A program made the translations under genes and the position numbers. Under the pieces are notes generated by a model. It did no database searches. It worked only from the letters and a program-made list of their open reading frames with translations, and had not been told where the DNA came from. Shown here in pieces: positions 52,061-55,373 of a stretch of 55,373 nucleotides of DNA; positions within the stretch are counted from its first letter, which is position 1; each line of letters begins with the position of its first letter. The stretch spans positions 1-55,373 of the forward strand of contig JAGWTH010000025.1 in the NCBI GenBank assembly GCA_028868995.1, written 5' to 3'. Origin of the DNA: Burkholderiales bacterium (GTDB lineage: Bacteria > Pseudomonadota > Gammaproteobacteria > Burkholderiales > Burkholderiaceae_C).

Positions 52061-52689
52061 TGAACGCGCAGACAGAACGCCTGGAGGCCGCCGGACCGGC
52101 CGGGCGCATCCAGGTGCTGCGCGACCGGCCCGAGGGTACGCCGCGCGGCGTCGCGGTGATCGCGCATCCCCACCCCCTGTTCGGCGGCACCATGGACAAC
52201 AAGGTGGTGCAGACGCTGGCGCGAGCCTTCGTGCAATGCGGCTGGACGGCGGTGCGCTTCAATTTCCGCGGCGTGGGCGCCAGCGAAGGCGCCTACGACG
52301 AGGGCCGCGGCGAGGCCGAGGACCTCCAGGCGATCGTGCGTGCCTACGCGCCCGAGGGGCCGCTGGCGCTGGCCGGGTTCTCCTTCGGCGCCTATGTCAC
52401 GGCGCGGGCGCTGCAGGCGCTTGGGGACGAGCGCGACGTGCGCGCGGTCGTGCTGGTGGGCATCGCCGCCAGCCGCTTCCAGGTGCCGGAACTCGCCGCC
52501 GCGTCCCGGGATCGCACGCTGGTGATCCATGGCGAAGTCGACGACACCGTGCCCCTGGCCGCGGCGCTCGACTGGGCGCGGCCGCAGACGCTGCCGGTGA
52601 CCGTGGTGCCCGGGGTCGAGCATTTCTTCCACGGGCAACTGCCCCTCCTGAAGAACCTGGTGGTCCGCCACCTCCGCGCACAAGAATGA
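52060..52689 (+). CDS. alpha/beta hydrolase (YfbR/serine hydrolase type)
   Basis: A 209-aa hydrolase. HPHPLFGGTMDNKVVQTLAR near residue 36 and FNFRGVGASEG are typical of this small dienelactone-hydrolase-like group. The nucleophile is Ser in AGFSFGAYV, the acid is near HGEVDDTVPL, and the His is in EHFFHG. The substrate is unknown. It overlaps its neighbours by one and four bases. Confidence 0.88.
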   Translation: MNAQTERLEAAGPAGRIQVLRDRPEGTPRGVAVIAHPHPLFGGTMDNKVVQTLARAFVQCGWTAVRFNFRGVGASEGAYDEGRGEAEDLQAIVRAYAPEGPLALAGFSFGAYVTARALQALGDERDVRAVVLVGIAASRFQVPELAAASRDRTLVIHGEVDDTVPLAAALDWARPQTLPVTVVPGVEHFFHGQLPLLKNLVVRHLRAQE

Positions 52690-53846
52690 GAATCCGTCTG
52701 ATGCAGGCGCTGATGGCGCCGCTGCTGGCCTTTTTCTGCCTGGCCGCCGCCGCCCAGGTCCCGCAGCCTCCCGAAGTCGCCGCCCGCAACTACCTGCTGA
52801 TGGACGTCAGCGCCAACCAGATCCTGGCCTCGCGCGACATCGACTCCCCGGTGGAGCCGGCCTCGCTGACCAAGCTGATGACCGCCTACGTCGTCTTCGA
52901 CGCCCTGCGGGCGAAGAAGATCACGCTCGACCAGAAGCTGCCGGTGAGCGAGCGCGCCTGGCGTATGCCCGGCTCGCGCATGTTCATCGACCCCAAGATG
53001 CAGGTGCCGGTGGAGGACCTGATCAAGGGCATGATCGTGCAGTCGGGCAACGACGCCACCATGGCCCTGGCCGAGGGCGTGGGCGGCACGGCCGAACACT
53101 TCGTGGAGCTCATGAACCAGCAGGCCAAGGCCCTGGGCATGAACCACACCAGCTACAAGAACCCGGACGGCCTGACCGAGCCCGGCCACACGACGACGGC
53201 GCGCGACCTGGCCATCCTAGCCACGCGGCTGCTGCAGGACTTCCCGGAGTACGTGGGCTACTACAAGATCCAGAAGTACCGCTATCCGGGCACCCCGGTG
53301 TCCAACGACACCAACCGCAACACGCTGCTGTTCCGCGACCCGACCGTCGACGGCCTGAAGACCGGCCACACCGAGGCGGCCGGCTACTGCCTGGTCGCCA
53401 CCGCCAGGCGCGATTTCCCCAACCTGCAGGGGCGGCGCCTGCTGGCCATCGTGCTGGGGGCCTCCAGCGAGCAGGCCCGCGCCAACGAGGCCCAGAAACT
53501 GCTCAACTGGGGCTTCACCGCCTACGAGGGCCTGAAGCTGTTCGACGCCAACCAGCCGGTGGTGCAGCCCGAGGTGTGGAAGGGCACGGAGCGGACGGTC
53601 AAACTGGGCCAGCCCCGGCCGATCGTGCTGGCCGTGCCGGCGGGCAGTTCCTCCCGGATCAGGACCCAGGTGGTCCGCCCGGACCCCCTGGTCGCCCCGT
53701 TCCGCAAGGGCCAGCAGGTCGCCACCCTGAAGGTGCTGGCCGGCGACCAGGTCCTGCGGGAGGTGCCCCTGGTGGCCCTGGAGCCGGTCGACCAGGCCGG
53801 GGTCTTCGGCCGGGCCTGGGACGCCATCCGCCTCTGGATCAAATGA
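52686..53846 (+). CDS. dacA: D-alanyl-D-alanine carboxypeptidase (PBP5/6 type)
   Basis: A 386-aa penicillin-binding protein. Signal peptide residues 1-23; active-site SLTK at 60-63, SGN at 120-122, KTG at 224-226. The C-terminal domain ends in an amphipathic helix (AGVFGRAWDAIRLWIK) that anchors it to the outer face of the inner membrane. It trims the terminal D-Ala from peptidoglycan stems. It overlaps the hydrolase stop (ATGA). Confidence 0.96.
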   Translation: MRIRLMQALMAPLLAFFCLAAAAQVPQPPEVAARNYLLMDVSANQILASRDIDSPVEPASLTKLMTAYVVFDALRAKKITLDQKLPVSERAWRMPGSRMFIDPKMQVPVEDLIKGMIVQSGNDATMALAEGVGGTAEHFVELMNQQAKALGMNHTSYKNPDGLTEPGHTTTARDLAILATRLLQDFPEYVGYYKIQKYRYPGTPVSNDTNRNTLLFRDPTVDGLKTGHTEAAGYCLVATARRDFPNLQGRRLLAIVLGASSEQARANEAQKLLNWGFTAYEGLKLFDANQPVVQPEVWKGTERTVKLGQPRPIVLAVPAGSSSRIRTQVVRPDPLVAPFRKGQQVATLKVLAGDQVLREVPLVALEPVDQAGVFGRAWDAIRLWIK

Positions 53847-53886
53847 TCCCGGCCCGGGCGGATGGCGGCCCGTTCCGGGCGGCCGG

Positions 53887-53915
53887 TTGAGGGTTTTCAC
53901 CAGCCGGGATATACT
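53887..53915 (+). promoter_or_regulatory. sigma-70 promoter of the str operon
   Basis: TTGAGG and TATACT separated by 17 bp, 82 bp before the rpsL start. An AT-rich leader (TTTTTCGAACGAGATTTCAC) follows, as expected for a strong ribosomal operon. Confidence 0.7.
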
Positions 53916-53996
53916 CGCGGGCTTCCCTGCAATTTGGGATGGGGAAGCTATTCTCATTTTTCGAACGAGATTTCACGTTTAACGGGACGTTTTTCA

Positions 53997-54374
53997 ATGC
54001 CAACCATCAACCAACTCGTGCGTCACGGGCGGGAGGTCGAAAAGACCAAATCCAAGTCCCCCGCGATGCAGAACAGCCCGCAGCGCCGCGGCGTGTGCAC
54101 CCGCGTGTACACCACGACGCCGAAGAAGCCGAACTCCGCCCTGCGGAAGGTCGCCAAGGTCCGCCTGACCAACGGCTTCGAGGTCATCTCCTACATCGGC
54201 GGCGAAGGCCACAACCTGCAGGAACACTCCGTCGTGCTGGTGCGCGGCGGCCGCGTGAAGGACCTGCCGGGCGTGCGCTACCACATCGTCCGCGGTTCGC
54301 TGGACCTGCAAGGCGTGAAGGATCGCAAGCAGTCCCGCTCCAAGTACGGCGCCAAGCGCCCGAAGAAGGCCTAA
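53997..54374 (+). CDS. rpsL: 30S ribosomal protein S12
   Basis: A 125-aa protein with the conserved [20 protein letters not shown] and [13 protein letters not shown]. It lies at the decoding centre; the two regions where streptomycin-resistance changes occur (KPNS and GRVKDLPG) look wild type. The upstream extension of this frame is not coding. It is the first gene of the str operon. Confidence 0.99.
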   Translation: MPTINQLVRHGREVEKTKSKSPAMQNSPQRRGVCTRVYTTTPKKPNSALRKVAKVRLTNGFEVISYIGGEGHNLQEHSVVLVRGGRVKDLPGVRYHIVRGSLDLQGVKDRKQSRSKYGAKRPKKA

Positions 54375-54519
54375 GCAGCCAGTCGTAGTTTGTCGGTGCT
54401 CGTTCAGCCCTGGCAGGCTGATCCAGCGTAGTGACCCACTGTCGGGTCGAGTAAGCGGGCAGGCCGGATGGCGCCCTGGGTCCCTCGAGGACCAGCTGAA
54501 GCAAGTAGAGAGGTTAGAA
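54375..54519. other. 145-bp rpsL-rpsG spacer
   Basis: No gene is present. Short hairpins (AGCCCTGGCAGGCT and GGTCCCTCGAGGACC) occur. In E. coli the S7 autoregulatory site is in the rpsL-rpsG spacer; a similar role here is only inferred from position. Confidence 0.35.
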
Positions 54520-54993
54520 ATGCCACGTCGTCGCGAAGTCCCCAAGCGTGAAATCCTGCCGGATCCCAAGTACGGCAACGTCGAGCTCGCCAAGTTCATG
54601 AACGTGATCATGCAAGGCGGCAAGAAGGCGGTCGCCGAGCGCATCGTCTACGGTGCCCTCGAGCAGATCGAGAAGAAGAACCCGGGGCGCGATCCCCTGG
54701 AAGCCTTCACCATGGCCATCAACAACGTGAAGCCCATGGTGGAAGTGAAGTCCCGCCGCGTCGGCGGCGCCAACTACCAGGTGCCCGTCGAGGTGCGTCC
54801 GGTCCGCCGCCTGGCCCTGTCCATGCGCTGGATCAAGGAAGCCGCCAAGAAGCGCGGCGAGAAGTCCATGGCCCTGCGCCTGGCCAACGAACTCATGGAA
54901 GCCACGGAAGGCCGCGGCGGCGCCATGAAGAAGCGCGACGAAGTGCACCGCATGGCCGAGGCCAACAAGGCCTTCAGCCACTTCCGCTTCTAA
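54520..54993 (+). CDS. rpsG: 30S ribosomal protein S7
   Basis: A 157-aa protein with [20 protein letters not shown], the core ending [14 protein letters not shown] and [20 protein letters not shown]. It nucleates assembly of the 30S head on 16S rRNA. It is followed by fusA after 68 bp. Confidence 0.99.
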   Translation: MPRRREVPKREILPDPKYGNVELAKFMNVIMQGGKKAVAERIVYGALEQIEKKNPGRDPLEAFTMAINNVKPMVEVKSRRVGGANYQVPVEVRPVRRLALSMRWIKEAAKKRGEKSMALRLANELMEATEGRGGAMKKRDEVHRMAEANKAFSHFRF

Positions 54994-55010
54994 GGATCGT
55001 CCCCATCTAG

Positions 55011-55373
<363 letters not shown>

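Overview
The window is very GC-rich and protein-dense, with near-complete G/C preference at third codon positions. It looks like a chromosomal segment of a betaproteobacterium of the order Burkholderiales, probably Comamonadaceae (a Ramlibacter- or Variovorax-like organism). The evidence is the str operon (rpsL-rpsG-fusA), groESL under CIRCE control, a Bug-type solute-binding protein, DUF1840 and DUF3237 proteins, a metal-poor type HemB, and a Comamonadaceae-style GC-rich intergenic repeat present in two copies. The genus is an inference. I see no tRNA, rRNA, CRISPR array, integrase, transposase or prophage gene.

Layout. 1-5250: end of a c-type cytochrome, a DUF protein, a TauE/SafE exporter, a GMC oxidoreductase and methylmalonate-semialdehyde dehydrogenase. 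5347-8855: a LysR regulator, then atuA and an enoyl-CoA hydratase. 8964-13064: a five-gene MCE-type lipid transport operon (STAS-permease fusion, ATPase, MCE protein, lipoprotein, cNMP-binding protein). 13087-19231: acuI-like reductase, DMT exporter, 5'-nucleotidase, an isolated gspF, and a MarR/EmrB efflux pair. 19266-23102: an aromatic-acid-type CoA ligase with its MarR regulator, a cyclopropane-fatty-acid synthase and DUF1840. 23207-34371: a Bug protein and a seven-gene operon on the minus strand (acyl-CoA synthetase, LivGHM, substrate-binding protein, LivF, PaaK-like ligase), with a Crp/Fnr regulator nearby on the plus strand. This looks like an import-and-activate system for an organic acid.

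34364-39009: rluF-like gene, then a photoactive yellow protein gene (pyp) translationally coupled to its dedicated 4-coumarate:CoA ligase (pcl), next to groESL. 39270-45777: alkane monooxygenase, DUF3237, and a tightly overlapping operon of a CruF-like carotenoid protein, an MpaB/Lcp-like oxygenase and a 7TM sensor with a degenerate GGDEF domain, then marC. 45777-50586: MaoC, SDR, dienelactone hydrolase, corA, hemB, a probable small RNA or leader, and hemJ. 50589-55373: VanZ-like protein, 2Fe-2S protein, hydrolase, dacA, and the start of the str operon (fusA runs off the end).

The most interesting features are: the pyp-pcl light-sensor cassette with no tyrosine ammonia-lyase gene beside it; an 83-bp insertion at the 3' end of livH that left two copies of the gene's last codons differing only at synonymous positions; a palindrome cluster that puts a stop codon in the loop of a perfect hairpin; a promoter-plus-terminator unit between hemB and hemJ; and the carotenoid/oxygenase/degenerate-GGDEF operon.
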